A stretch of 64,000 nucleotides of DNA from JAJPXI01 sp051867655 (lineage in GTDB: Bacteria > Bacillota > Clostridia > Oscillospirales > Oscillospiraceae): NCBI GenBank assembly GCA_051867655.1, contig JBJDYV010000106.1:1-64000 (forward strand), given 5' to 3'. The notes beneath the pieces are model-generated. The model was not told the DNA's origin, ran no database searches, and worked only from the letters and a program-made list of their open reading frames with translations. Position 1 is the stretch's first letter. Each line of letters opens with the position of its first letter. Both the position numbers and the translations under genes were made by a program. Below are positions 1-8,359 of the stretch, piece after piece.

Positions 1-2
1 CC

Positions 3-1028
3 TCCCGGCTCTACTACGCGGAGAAGATGACGAAGGACCTGGGCGGCGCGAAGATTTATTTGAAGCGGGAGGACCTGAACCACACCGGCGCCCACAAGAT
101 CAACAACGTGCTGGGCCAGGCGCTGCTGGCGAAAAAGATGGGCAAGACCCGTCTGATCGCCGAGACGGGCGCCGGACAGCACGGCGTGGCCACCGCCACC
201 GCCGCCGCCCTGATGGGCATGGAGTGCGTGGTGTTCATGGGCGAGGAGGACACCGTCCGCCAGGCCCTGAACGTGTACAAAATGCGCCTGCTGGGCTCCG
301 AGGTGGTCCCCGTCAAGACGGGCACCGGCACCCTGAAGGACGCCTGCTCCGCCGCCTTCCGGGAGTGGACCAACCGGATCGACGACACCCATTACTGTCT
401 CGGCTCCGTCATGGGCCCCCACCCGTTCCCCACCATCGTGCGGGATTTCCAGGCGGTCATCTCCAAGGAGATCAAGGAGCAGATTCTGGCCAAGGAAGGG
501 CGGCTGCCCGACGCGGTCCTGGCCTGCGTGGGCGGCGGCTCCAACGCCATCGGCACCTTCTATCACTTTATTGAGGACAAAGACGTGCGGCTGATCGGCT
601 GCGAGGCGGCGGGCCGGGGCATCGACACCTTTGAGACGGCGGCCACCATCGCCACCGGGCGGCTGGGCATCTTCCACGGCATGAAGAGCTACTTCTGCCA
701 GGACGAGTACGGCCAGATCGCCCCGGTCTACTCCATCTCCGCCGGGCTGGACTACCCCGGCATCGGCCCCGAGCACGCCCATCTCCACGACACGGGGCGG
801 GCCGAGTACGTCCCCGTCACCGACGACGAGGCGGTGGACGCCTTTGAATACCTGTCCCGGACCGAGGGCATCATTCCCGCCGTGGAGTCCGCCCACGCCG
901 TGGCCCACGCCATGAAGATCGCGCCCCAAATGGGCAGGGACCAGATCATCGTTATTACGCTGTCCGGCCGGGGCGACAAGGACTGCGCCGCCATCGCCCG
1001 CTACAGAGGGGAGGATCTCCATGAGTAA
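3..1028 (+). CDS. trpB: Tryptophan synthase beta chain, 5' end outside the window
   Basis: PLP enzyme that joins indole and L-serine to make L-tryptophan in the cytoplasmic alpha2-beta2 complex. The frame is open from base 3, so the gene starts upstream and roughly 50 N-terminal residues are missing. The PLP lysine motif HTGAHKINN, the catalytic ETGAGQHG segment and the phosphate-binding GGGSNA loop are all present, and the C-terminal SGRGDKD is typical of TrpB. It overlaps the trpA start by 8 bases, which indicates translational coupling and matches the usual trpB-trpA order. Nothing in the visible part suggests damage. Confidence 0.97.
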   Translation, partial: SRLYYAEKMTKDLGGAKIYLKREDLNHTGAHKINNVLGQALLAKKMGKTRLIAETGAGQHGVATATAAALMGMECVVFMGEEDTVRQALNVYKMRLLGSEVVPVKTGTGTLKDACSAAFREWTNRIDDTHYCLGSVMGPHPFPTIVRDFQAVISKEIKEQILAKEGRLPDAVLACVGGGSNAIGTFYHFIEDKDVRLIGCEAAGRGIDTFETAATIATGRLGIFHGMKSYFCQDEYGQIAPVYSISAGLDYPGIGPEHAHLHDTGRAEYVPVTDDEAVDAFEYLSRTEGIIPAVESAHAVAHAMKIAPQMGRDQIIVITLSGRGDKDCAAIARYRGEDLHE

Positions 1029-1797
1029 CATCAAATCTGCCTTTGACCACGGAAAGGCGTTCATTCCGTTTGTGACCTGCGGCGACCCCGATCTGGAGAC
1101 CACGGGAGCTATCGTCCGCGCCGCCGTGGAAAACGGCGCGGACCTCATCGAGCTGGGCATCCCCTTCTCCGACCCCACGGCGGAGGGCCCGGTCATCCAG
1201 GACGCCAACCTGCGGGCCCTGACCGGCGGCGTGACCACCGACAAGATCTTCGCCTTTGTGAAGGACCTGCGCCGGGACGTGAAGATCCCCATGGTGTTCA
1301 TGACCTACGCCAACGTGGTGTTCTCCTACGGGGCGGAGCGGTTCATCTCCACCTGCCGGGACATCGGCATCGACGGGCTGATCCTGCCCGACCTGCCCTA
1401 TGAGGAGAAAGAGGAGTTCCTGCCCCTGTGCCGCCAGTACGGCGTGGACCTGATCTCCATGATCGCGCCCACCTCGGAAAACCGCATCGCCATGATCGCC
1501 AAAGAGGCGGAGGGCTTTTTGTACGTGGTGTCCAGCCTGGGCGTCACGGGCGTGCGCAGCGAGATCAAGACCGACCTTGGTTCCATGGTGGAGGTGATCC
1601 GCCAGAACACCGACATTCCCTGCGCCATCGGCTTCGGCATCTCCACCCCGGAGCAGGCCAAAAAGATGGCCGACGTCTCCGACGGGGCCATCGTCGGCTC
1701 CGCCATTGTGAAGATCATCGAGAAGTACGGCAAGGACGCCGCCGCCCCCGTGGGCGAGTACGTGCGCAGCATGAAGAGCGCCCTGGAGTCCGACTGA
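1021..1797 (+). CDS. trpA: Tryptophan synthase alpha chain
   Basis: TIM-barrel lyase that splits indole-3-glycerol phosphate into indole and glyceraldehyde-3-phosphate and channels indole to TrpB. The 258-residue length is normal. The catalytic glutamate and aspartate are seen in LIELGIPFSDP, and the phosphate-binding GFGIS and GSAIV segments are near the C-terminus. The ATG overlaps the last codons of trpB, and the trpB 3' end supplies the GGGGAGG ribosome site just upstream. It is the last gene of the trp operon here; the next gene is an unrelated regulator with its own likely promoter. Confidence 0.97.
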   Translation: MSNIKSAFDHGKAFIPFVTCGDPDLETTGAIVRAAVENGADLIELGIPFSDPTAEGPVIQDANLRALTGGVTTDKIFAFVKDLRRDVKIPMVFMTYANVVFSYGAERFISTCRDIGIDGLILPDLPYEEKEEFLPLCRQYGVDLISMIAPTSENRIAMIAKEAEGFLYVVSSLGVTGVRSEIKTDLGSMVEVIRQNTDIPCAIGFGISTPEQAKKMADVSDGAIVGSAIVKIIEKYGKDAAAPVGEYVRSMKSALESD

Positions 1798-1830
1798 CCG
1801 TTTCCATCCCTTCGCGCAACAAAACGTTGC

Positions 1831-1860
1831 TTGACTTTTGGGGGGCGTTTTCGGTACTCT
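1831..1860 (+). promoter_or_regulatory. Possible sigma-A promoter of the XRE regulator
   Basis: TTGACT and TACTCT are separated by 18 bases. A small inverted repeat, GCAAC-N5-GTTGC, lies over the -35 side (about 1817-1831) and could be an operator for self-regulation. The match is moderate and no other promoter is visible between trpA and the regulator. Confidence 0.4.
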
Positions 1861-1883
1861 GGAGGCGAAGGATGTGATGGCAC

Positions 1884-2573
1884 ATGGCCAAGATCAACGA
1901 GACCCTGCGGCAGCTCCGGCAGGAGCGCGGGCTGACCCAGGAGGAGGTGGCCGAGCGGGTGGGGCTGACCCGGCAGGCCGTGTCCGGCTACGAGGCCGGG
2001 CGCACCCAGCCCGGGCTGGACGTGCTGCAGCGGCTGGCGGATATTTACCAGGTGGAACTGACCGACATCATCTACGGCCGGGCCGGGACGGACCGGATGC
2101 GCAGGGCGTTGAAGATCACGGCCCTTGTCCTGGCGGTGGTGGTGCTGGCGGCGCAGCTGGCCGAGGCGCTCCTGCTGTGGACGGCAAACCATTTCTTTGC
2201 CATTGAACCGGGCGTTTTGTCCGATGCGGACATGCTGATCTGGAAGACCCGCGTCAGGCTCACCGGCATCCGGGAGGACGTGGGGAGTATTACCTATGGC
2301 CTGTTTCCCCTTTGCTGCATGGCCCTTCTGGTTCTGTCCCTGTTCCTGCGGCGGCCGCTCCCGGCCAAAACCAAGCTGCTCTGCGCGCTGGGCTTTGCCC
2401 TGGCTTCGGCGGTTGTGGTGCTGCCCTGGGCGCTGACCGACCCGGTGTTTCCCCCGGTCAATTATCTCACCACGCCCGGCCTCTGCCTGGCGCAGCTGCT
2501 GTTCTTCCTGCTGCTGAGCCTGCTCATCGACTTCCTGCGTGGCCGCAGGAGAAAACGGGCCGGGGAAGTTTGA
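1884..2573 (+). CDS. XRE-family regulator with a C-terminal membrane domain
   Basis: Residues about 5-60 form an HTH_3 (Cro/CI-like) DNA-binding domain, with LTQEEVAERVGLTRQAVSGY as the core. After residue 70 the protein is strongly hydrophobic, with about four membrane segments (near 72-95, 135-155, 165-187 and 200-218), and it ends with a basic tail (RGRRRKRA). Such HTH-plus-membrane proteins are common in Clostridia, but their signals are mostly unknown. The GAAGG upstream and the ATG at 1884 give the HTH at the normal distance from the N-terminus. It stands alone, followed by a strong terminator. Confidence 0.8.
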   Translation: MAKINETLRQLRQERGLTQEEVAERVGLTRQAVSGYEAGRTQPGLDVLQRLADIYQVELTDIIYGRAGTDRMRRALKITALVLAVVVLAAQLAEALLLWTANHFFAIEPGVLSDADMLIWKTRVRLTGIREDVGSITYGLFPLCCMALLVLSLFLRRPLPAKTKLLCALGFALASAVVVLPWALTDPVFPPVNYLTTPGLCLAQLLFFLLLSLLIDFLRGRRRKRAGEV

Positions 2574-2586
2574 TCCTTTTATAAGA

Positions 2587-2630
2587 AATCAAGACGGGGT
2601 ATGTGCAAATGCACATACCCCGTCTTGATT
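2587..2630. terminator. Perfect 20-bp inverted repeat, bidirectional terminator
   Basis: Arms AATCAAGACGGGGTATGTGC and its exact complement flank the loop AAAT. It lies between two convergent genes (XRE regulator, + strand; hydrolase, - strand) and can stop both. Confidence 0.8.
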
Positions 2631-2678
2631 TAGGAGAGAAGAAAGGGGAACGGATGGTGAACGAAAGACTGCTGAAGC

Positions 2679-4781
2679 TTACTTGGACGCAGAGAGGGTG
2701 GGCAGGGTGATGGAGCTGGCATAATCGCCGCCTACATAGATGGTCTGGTTGGCGATTTTATACTCGGTCTGCTCGGCCCAGTTGCCCACGGTATTCGTAT
2801 GGTTGCTGAACTCGGGGAAGTTGGAGGAGGAGATGTCAATGCGGATCCGATTGCCGGCAGAGATGTTCCACACGATGGGCAGGGATTCGATTTTCATCTC
2901 CACGATCTCGCCGGGAACATAGTCGTTGACGGCGGGAGCGTAGCGGTCGTTGCGGTAAGCCAGGGTCAGCAGGCCGTTGCGGATGTTGTGGGCCACACCG
3001 TTGGCATCCACTTCGCTGATGGTGTAGGTGAAGGCGGTGTCCTCTGCGTCGGTGCTGACGAACAGGTTGGCTACCAGATTGCCGGCCAGAGTGGTGTCCT
3101 CAGCCAGGGGCTCACTGATGAAGGAGATGACGTCGTCACGGAAGCCGGCGGGGGACAGCTCGTTGCTGCCGCGCAGATCGCCGCTGACCCCTCCGCTGCT
3201 GTACAGGAAGCACTCGCCTCCCTCGGCAGGCTTGGGATCGGAGGGATCGTACACATAAGTAAACGTATCCTGCCCGGCGGGCTTTGTCTCGGACAGGGCA
3301 GAGGCGACGCCATCGGACTCGGCAGCTTCGGCGGTCAGATAGTAGGTCAGCTCGCCGTCGGCTTCCAGGGGGAAGCTGTCCAGATGGACCCACTCGTCCT
3401 GGCCGACTACATAGGCATCCACGCCGGTGGTGGGGACCTTGCCGTTGACCATGATGCTGTAGAACCAGTTGAACGTATCGGTATTTACATCATAGCCGTA
3501 GTTCTCGCCGCCCTTCCACTTGCTGGCATAGCCGAAGCCGTGATTCCAGGAACCCAGAACCAGGTGGCTCATGGCCTTGGTCTCCTCGCTGAGCATATTC
3601 CAGCCTTCAATGGTGCCCTCAAAGTGGTGGTCATAGTAGCCGCCGAAGATGGTGGTTGGGACGTCAATGCCGCCAATGGCGTTTTTCAGGTCGCCCCACA
3701 CGCCCTCGTTCCAATACTCGTCGGTGAAGTCGGGGTGGTTGACCCAATCAGCGTAGCCCTCTACTTTAGTACCCCATAGGTCGGTGTCCACGGTAATATT
3801 GGGCAGATATTGGGCGGATTCAATGTACTTTTCGTAGCTGTACTGGTCGGTGCAGTTCTGAAGGGTCCAGGCGGTGATGTTGTCGATGGCCACCAGACCG
3901 GAGTGGCTGACGGACAGGTTGCGCAGCACGCCGTAGCACTGGACATGGAGCGCCTCCACCTTGTCGGGCAGGGCGTCGCCCACGATCCAGGTGGTCAAGG
4001 CCAGGTAGGAGTGGCCGTGCATACCGATGCTCTTGACCCAATCCTGGTCGTTGAGCCAGTTCAGGCTGGCGATACCGTCCCGGCGCTCGTCCACATTGGC
4101 CACATACTCGCCTTCCGAGCCGCCCTTGCCGCGGCAGTATTGATAAACATAGGCCATGCCGCGCTTGGCATATTCCTCGCCCAGGGTGTTTTTGGTGGTC
4201 TCCTGGCCGGGATAGGGGCCGCGGGTGAACGCGGTGGGCCAGGGGCCTTCGCCCACCGGCTTATAGATGACAGTGCGCAGTTTGACCCCGTCATCCATGG
4301 GAAGCATGACCTCGTAGCGTTCATATTCATAGGATTCTTTGACGCCGTACTCGTTGGCACGGATAGTGTTGCGGGTAGCCGCCATGGGGTTGACCGCGGC
4401 GGAAGCGGTGCTGCCGGTCACAGTGATGTCAATATCCAGTTTTTCGGCGAAGAAGTCCTGATCGACGTAGATGCGCCAGCCCTTCGTGAGCATGGGCACT
4501 TTTTCAACACCCTCGGCATAGCTGACGCCGGCCGTCTGCTCCATGGGTTGGACCTGCACGGAATAAACATCGTTGGAGACCGTAGCGGTCTGGGACGCCT
4601 GGTCCCATTTTACGGTAAAGCCCATGTCCTCGGCGATAGCGCGCAGAGGGACATACTGGGTCTCGTTTTGCATGATGACGGGGTAAGTTTTTGAAGAGGT
4701 GTCTTCGGCCGCCAGAGCGGGGACCGCCAGAGAGACGGCCAGGACTCCGGCCAACAACAGGGAAAGAATGCGTTTTCTCAT
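2679..4781 (-). CDS. Secreted CocE/NonD-type serine hydrolase with copper-amine-oxidase-like N-terminal domain
   Basis: 700 residues. Residues 1-24 are a Sec signal peptide ending ALAA. Residues about 30-115 match the copper-amine-oxidase N-terminal fold that many Clostridia use as a stalk (PLRAIAEDMGFTVKWD). Residues about 155-450 are an alpha/beta hydrolase of the X-Pro dipeptidyl-peptidase S15/CocE family: nucleophile Ser258 in GMHGHSYL, a probable acid in GGYYDHH and a histidine in GSWNHG. The rest is the jelly-roll C-terminal domain of this family. It should act outside the cell on an ester, amide or acyl-proline bond; the substrate is unknown. The start is supported by AAGGAGG eight bases upstream. 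Confidence 0.85.
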   Translation of the reverse strand: MRKRILSLLLAGVLAVSLAVPALAAEDTSSKTYPVIMQNETQYVPLRAIAEDMGFTVKWDQASQTATVSNDVYSVQVQPMEQTAGVSYAEGVEKVPMLTKGWRIYVDQDFFAEKLDIDITVTGSTASAAVNPMAATRNTIRANEYGVKESYEYERYEVMLPMDDGVKLRTVIYKPVGEGPWPTAFTRGPYPGQETTKNTLGEEYAKRGMAYVYQYCRGKGGSEGEYVANVDERRDGIASLNWLNDQDWVKSIGMHGHSYLALTTWIVGDALPDKVEALHVQCYGVLRNLSVSHSGLVAIDNITAWTLQNCTDQYSYEKYIESAQYLPNITVDTDLWGTKVEGYADWVNHPDFTDEYWNEGVWGDLKNAIGGIDVPTTIFGGYYDHHFEGTIEGWNMLSEETKAMSHLVLGSWNHGFGYASKWKGGENYGYDVNTDTFNWFYSIMVNGKVPTTGVDAYVVGQDEWVHLDSFPLEADGELTYYLTAEAAESDGVASALSETKPAGQDTFTYVYDPSDPKPAEGGECFLYSSGGVSGDLRGSNELSPAGFRDDVISFISEPLAEDTTLAGNLVANLFVSTDAEDTAFTYTISEVDANGVAHNIRNGLLTLAYRNDRYAPAVNDYVPGEIVEMKIESLPIVWNISAGNRIRIDISSSNFPEFSNHTNTVGNWAEQTEYKIANQTIYVGGDYASSITLPTLSASK

Positions 4782-4827
4782 ACTTGGTCCTCCTTATTTT
4801 TCAAAGTTTTCGCCGGTTTTTAGGTGC

Positions 4828-4867
4828 AAAAAGGGCGGCGCGCAGTCATGGGGGCCGCGCGCCGCCC
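4828..4867 (-). terminator. Terminator of the AtuA operon
   Basis: An 11-bp GC-only stem (4833-4843 with 4857-4867), read on the minus strand, is followed directly by CTTTTT. It lies 55 bases after the last AtuA-family stop codon. Confidence 0.75.
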
Positions 4868-4921
4868 CGCATCAAAAAGGTTGAAACATCGATGGAAAAC
4901 TCAGTATTCGTTTGCCGGGGG

Positions 4922-5221
4922 TCAGATCTCCATATCCAGGAGATAGGAGCTCAGGCCCTTGCCGTGCATATCCACGGACAGGGAGCGGGTAACGCCGCCG
5001 CCCAGGGCGGCCTGCATGACAAAGTTCAGGGCGTGGATGTTGGGCAGCTCGTAGCGGACCACGTCGCCCTTGACGATGCCCTTGAAGTGCTCCTTGACTT
5101 TGTCGGCGGTGACCTTCTCCTTGAGCAGTTCAAAGTCCTTCGCGTCGTATGCGATCAGGGACACGTTGGAGATGTTGCCCTTATCGCCGGTGCGGGAGTG
5201 AGCGATTTCCCAAAGTTTCAT
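4922..5221 (-). CDS. AtuA-like C-terminal (ferredoxin-fold) domain protein
   Basis: A 99-residue protein starting MKLWEIAHSRTGDKGN. The RTGDKGN stretch is typical of the small C-terminal domain that is fused to the catalytic part in AtuA proteins of Pseudomonas; here it is a separate gene. The ATG at 5221 is chosen because GAAAGGAG lies about 10 bases upstream and family similarity begins there, although the frame stays open further upstream. It follows the larger AtuA gene by 19 bases, so both are one transcript and their products probably form a complex. The exact reaction in Firmicutes is not established. Confidence 0.85.
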   Translation of the reverse strand: MKLWEIAHSRTGDKGNISNVSLIAYDAKDFELLKEKVTADKVKEHFKGIVKGDVVRYELPNIHALNFVMQAALGGGVTRSLSVDMHGKGLSSYLLDMEI

Positions 5222-5240
5222 TGTTTGCACATCTCCTTTC

Positions 5241-6587
5241 TCAGACTTCAAAGATCGTGGCTTCCGGCTTGACGTCGTTCCGGTCCACCAGGATGGACGC
5301 CACGGAGACGATGTCGCGGGTGCGCTTGACGGCGCCGCAGCCGCCGGCGGGGCCATTGGTGTACAGGGCCTCCACCTCGTTGGGGATCAGGTCTGCGATC
5401 GCCTTGGTCTTGGCGCGGCCGGCCACCCGCACGCGGACCTCGGAGAGATCCTCGTTATACTTATAGTCGGGGTTCCAGTACAGGCTGTTGCAGCCGATCA
5501 GGTCGAACTTCAGTTCGTCGAACTGACCCGGGGCGATTAGCTCCAGGCGCTCCTTGATGATCTCAATGGCCAGCTTGGCGCGGTCCAGGCAGCCGGGGCC
5601 GCCGTAGCTGATCTCACCGTCGCCGATGAAGCAGTCCCGGTAGCCGATGGAGCACTTGAAGGTGTCGGTCTTGGGCCGCCCGGTGGCGCCCTCCGCCTTC
5701 ACCACGTCCTTGTCGATCTGGGTGAACTTGACCTGCTTAAAGTCGGCCACCACGTCGGGGGTCAGGTAATTGGTGGGATCGTGGATCTCGTAGCAGATCT
5801 GCTCGGCGCAGGTGTCGGGGGTGACCATGCCGCCGGCCTCGGGGACCTTGGTGACGATGAAGGAGGCGTCCTCCTGGACCTCGATGATGGGGAAGCCCAG
5901 GTGGCCCACGCCGGGGACGTCCTTCTTGCCCGGCTCGGCGTAGTAGCCGCCGGTGACCTGACCGCCGCACTCCAGCAGGTGGCCGATCATGGTGCCCTTG
6001 CCCAGCTTGTCCCAGTCGTCCAGAGCCCAGCCGAACTCGTGGATCAGGGGGGCCATGAAGATGGCGGGGTCGGACACGCGGCCGGTAATGACCACGTCGG
6101 CACCCAGCTCCAGGGCCTTCAGGATGCCCTCCACGCCCATGTAGGCGTTGGCGGAGACGATCTCGCCCGGGAGCTTGGAAAGAGGCTCGCCGGTCTCCCA
6201 GACCACGGTGTCCATGTACTTGTCGATGCAGGGCAGCAGGTCGTCGCCGGTGACGCAGGCGATCTTCATGCCTGTCAGGCCGTGCTTGCGGGCGATCTCA
6301 ACGCACTTGGCGGCGGCGGCCTCAGGGTTGGCGGAGCCCATGTTGGTGATCAGCTTGACCTTGTGCTCCCAGCACAGGGGGAGAGCCTTTTCCATCCGGT
6401 GCTCCAGCAGGCCGTTGTAGCCCTTGGTGGGGTCCTTCAGCTTGGCCTGCTGGCCGATGGCGATGGTGCGCTCGGCCAGACACTCAAAGCTGATGTAGTC
6501 CAGGTTGCCCTTCTCGATCAGCTCGAGCGCGGGCTCCAGGCGGTCGCCGGCGTACCCGGCGCCGCTGCCGATACGAATCGATTTCAT
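5241..6587 (-). CDS. AtuA/DUF1446 family protein
   Basis: About 448 residues, starting MKSIRIGSGAGYAGDRLEPA with GGAAG eight bases upstream. The GSGAGYAGDR opening, the repeated TNMGSANP and ITGRVSDPA segments and the cysteine-bearing GGYY/PDTCAEQ regions fit the large domain of AtuA. AtuA is required for growth on acyclic terpenes in Pseudomonas, but in Clostridia the family is found near acyl-CoA and transport genes and its substrate is unknown. Here it sits between its own small domain gene and a CitMHS-type transporter under sigma-54 control, which suggests uptake and breakdown of one organic acid. Confidence 0.85.
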   Translation of the reverse strand: MKSIRIGSGAGYAGDRLEPALELIEKGNLDYISFECLAERTIAIGQQAKLKDPTKGYNGLLEHRMEKALPLCWEHKVKLITNMGSANPEAAAAKCVEIARKHGLTGMKIACVTGDDLLPCIDKYMDTVVWETGEPLSKLPGEIVSANAYMGVEGILKALELGADVVITGRVSDPAIFMAPLIHEFGWALDDWDKLGKGTMIGHLLECGGQVTGGYYAEPGKKDVPGVGHLGFPIIEVQEDASFIVTKVPEAGGMVTPDTCAEQICYEIHDPTNYLTPDVVADFKQVKFTQIDKDVVKAEGATGRPKTDTFKCSIGYRDCFIGDGEISYGGPGCLDRAKLAIEIIKERLELIAPGQFDELKFDLIGCNSLYWNPDYKYNEDLSEVRVRVAGRAKTKAIADLIPNEVEALYTNGPAGGCGAVKRTRDIVSVASILVDRNDVKPEATIFEV

Positions 6588-6644
6588 TTGCAACGCTTCC
6601 TTTCAAAAAGGTCAAAGGTGGAACGCTTCAGCAGGGAAGGGGGA

Positions 6645-8030
6645 TCAGAACGCGATCCCGCGGGTCAGCAGGGCCACGACCAGCATGACGATGGTGACCA
6701 GGAAGGCCAGAGGGATGGTCTTCTTCTGATGCTCGCCCAGGTCCACACCGGCCAGACCCACCAGCAGGAAGGTGGAGGCAGTCAGCGGGGAGACGGGGAA
6801 GCCGGTGGTCATCTGGCCCAGAATGGCGGCGCGGCCCACGTCGGCGGCGGCGACGCCGAAGCCCTGAGCGGTCTGCGCCAGCACGGGCAGGACTCCATAG
6901 TAGAAGGAGTCGGGATCAAACAGCAGGGAGGCGGGCATGGAGATCACGCCGACGATGGTGGGGAAGAATCTGCCGGCGGCCTCGGGGATGATGGAGACCA
7001 GGGTGTTGGCCATCTCGGTGATCATGCCGGTGCCCTTCATGATGCCGGTAAAGCAGCCGGCGGCGAACAGCACGGAGCACATCATCAGGCAGCTCTTGGC
7101 GTGGGCGTCCACGCGGGCCTTGGAATCCTTCACCTTGGGGTAGTTGATCAGGGTAGCCAGCACGTAGAACACCATGAAGACCACGGCGGGGGCGAAGCCG
7201 GAGAACAGCAGGCACACGATGGCCAGAACGATCAGGACGATGTTGACCCAGAACAGATGGGGCCGCAGCAGAGCCTTCTCCTCGTCGCTCAGCTCGGGCT
7301 CCACATAGGCCTTGCTGGTCAGGACCACGCTGCCCAGGCGCTTCTTCTCGGCGCGGCCCAGGAAGAAGGCGATGACCAGGACGCAGAGCAGGCCCACGAG
7401 GACGGCGGGCAGAACAGGCATAAAGAACTCGGTGACAGTGGCTTCGGTGCCCTCCATAGTGGCCAGAGCGGTGTGGGCCCGGATGGTGGGGCCGCCCCAG
7501 GGCAGGATGTTCATGGTGCCGGCGGCCAGGGCCACGACGGTGGCCAGGGTGGTGCGCTTCATGCCCAGCGCATCATACAGGGGCAGCAGGGCGGGAACGC
7601 AGATCAGGAAAGTCACGGCGCCGGAGCCGTCCAGATGGACGACCATGGCCAGAATGGCGGTGCCGATGGCGATCTTGATGGGGTCGGTGCCCACCAGGTT
7701 TAGGACCTTCCGGATGATGGGGCGGAAGGTGCCGGCGTCAGTCAGGATACCGAAGAACAGGATGGAGAAGATGAACATGACGCCGGTGGCGGCCACGGAG
7801 CCGATACCGGAAGAGCCGGTGATCATCTTGCCCAGGCTCTTGAAGTTGGCCCAGAAGTTCACGACACCGGGGGCCGCTTCGGGATCGGTGACAATAAAGA
7901 AGCAGGCGATGATGCCGGTGACCACGGGAACGGCGATCAGGGCGACCAGGGGAGAGGCTTTCTTTGTCATGATGAGCACAAGCATGGCCACGACCGTGAC
8001 AAAGCCGAGAATAGCAAGCGCGATTGACAT
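6645..8030 (-). CDS. CitMHS-type organic acid transporter
   Basis: A 461-residue membrane protein with about 11-12 hydrophobic segments, opening MSIALAILGFVTVVAMLVLI. Its layout matches the CitMHS (metal-citrate/proton symporter) branch of the ion transporter superfamily, including the PLTASTFLLVGLAGVDLGEHQ stretch near the C-terminus. The ATG at 8030 is preferred because GAGGAGG lies just upstream; the reading frame extends 7 codons further only from a TTG. It is the first gene after the sigma-54 promoter and leads the two AtuA genes, so its cargo is probably the substrate of those enzymes rather than necessarily citrate. Confidence 0.85.
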   Translation of the reverse strand: MSIALAILGFVTVVAMLVLIMTKKASPLVALIAVPVVTGIIACFFIVTDPEAAPGVVNFWANFKSLGKMITGSSGIGSVAATGVMFIFSILFFGILTDAGTFRPIIRKVLNLVGTDPIKIAIGTAILAMVVHLDGSGAVTFLICVPALLPLYDALGMKRTTLATVVALAAGTMNILPWGGPTIRAHTALATMEGTEATVTEFFMPVLPAVLVGLLCVLVIAFFLGRAEKKRLGSVVLTSKAYVEPELSDEEKALLRPHLFWVNIVLIVLAIVCLLFSGFAPAVVFMVFYVLATLINYPKVKDSKARVDAHAKSCLMMCSVLFAAGCFTGIMKGTGMITEMANTLVSIIPEAAGRFFPTIVGVISMPASLLFDPDSFYYGVLPVLAQTAQGFGVAAADVGRAAILGQMTTGFPVSPLTASTFLLVGLAGVDLGEHQKKTIPLAFLVTIVMLVVALLTRGIAF

Positions 8031-8151
8031 GGAACTTTCCTCCTCTTTCAATTTTCAAACGCGGGTCAAACTCTGCGGCGAACGCCGCTTGCAATCGGAG
8101 TCCGCCATGACGATGCGCAGGCTGCGCATGTAGCTACGCCCCAATTAAATC

Positions 8152-8166
8152 GCAAACGGCGTGCCA
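8152..8166 (-). promoter_or_regulatory. Sigma-54 (-24/-12) promoter
   Basis: On the minus strand the sequence is TGGCACG-CCGT-TTGC, a full match to the sigma-54 consensus TGGCACG-N4-TTGC. It lies about 120 bases before the transporter start, and the gene for a sigma-54 activator and rpoN itself are immediately upstream. Confidence 0.9.
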
Positions 8167-8201
8167 ACTTTTCCGGCGGGAGAAAAATTTTCAAAAAGTT
8201 T

Positions 8202-8233
8202 GCCGGACAGGGCTTTTGAGGGCCCTGCCCGGC
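8202..8233 (-). terminator. Terminator of the rpoN-activator transcript
   Basis: A 12-bp stem with one mismatch (GCCGGGCAGGGC paired with GCCCTGTCCGGC on the minus strand), followed by a T-rich run. It separates the regulator transcript from the sigma-54 promoter. Confidence 0.6.
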
Positions 8234-8245
8234 AAGACGTGTCAG

Positions 8246-8275
8246 CACGGGGTTCTAAAATTTTAGAACCCCGTG
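8246..8275. promoter_or_regulatory. Activator (enhancer) site 1, perfect 30-bp palindrome
   Basis: Contains GTTCTAA-AATT-TTAGAAC (8252-8269) inside a longer perfect palindrome. It lies about 85-120 bases upstream of the sigma-54 promoter, the usual distance for an enhancer-binding protein. The same half-sites recur at 8321-8338. Confidence 0.75.
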
Positions 8276-8320
8276 TCGAAATTTTCGTATTTCGGATGAA
8301 AAAACCGTGAGCGCCAAAGG

Positions 8321-8338
8321 GTTCTAAGAAATTAGAAC
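8321..8338. promoter_or_regulatory. Activator (enhancer) site 2
   Basis: GTTCTAA-GAAA-TTAGAAC has the same half-sites and the same 4-base spacing as site 1, centred 69 bases further upstream. Only the spacer differs, which argues for a protein-binding site rather than a chance hairpin. Confidence 0.75.
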
Positions 8339-8359
8339 GCAATTCTGATTTTTTGGAAT

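Noticed and set aside
8246..8275. Simple terminator for the perfect 30-bp palindrome
   Set aside because: The same half-sites with the same spacing recur 69 bases away and a better terminator with a T-run lies at 8202-8233, so protein binding sites are more likely, though a dual role is possible.
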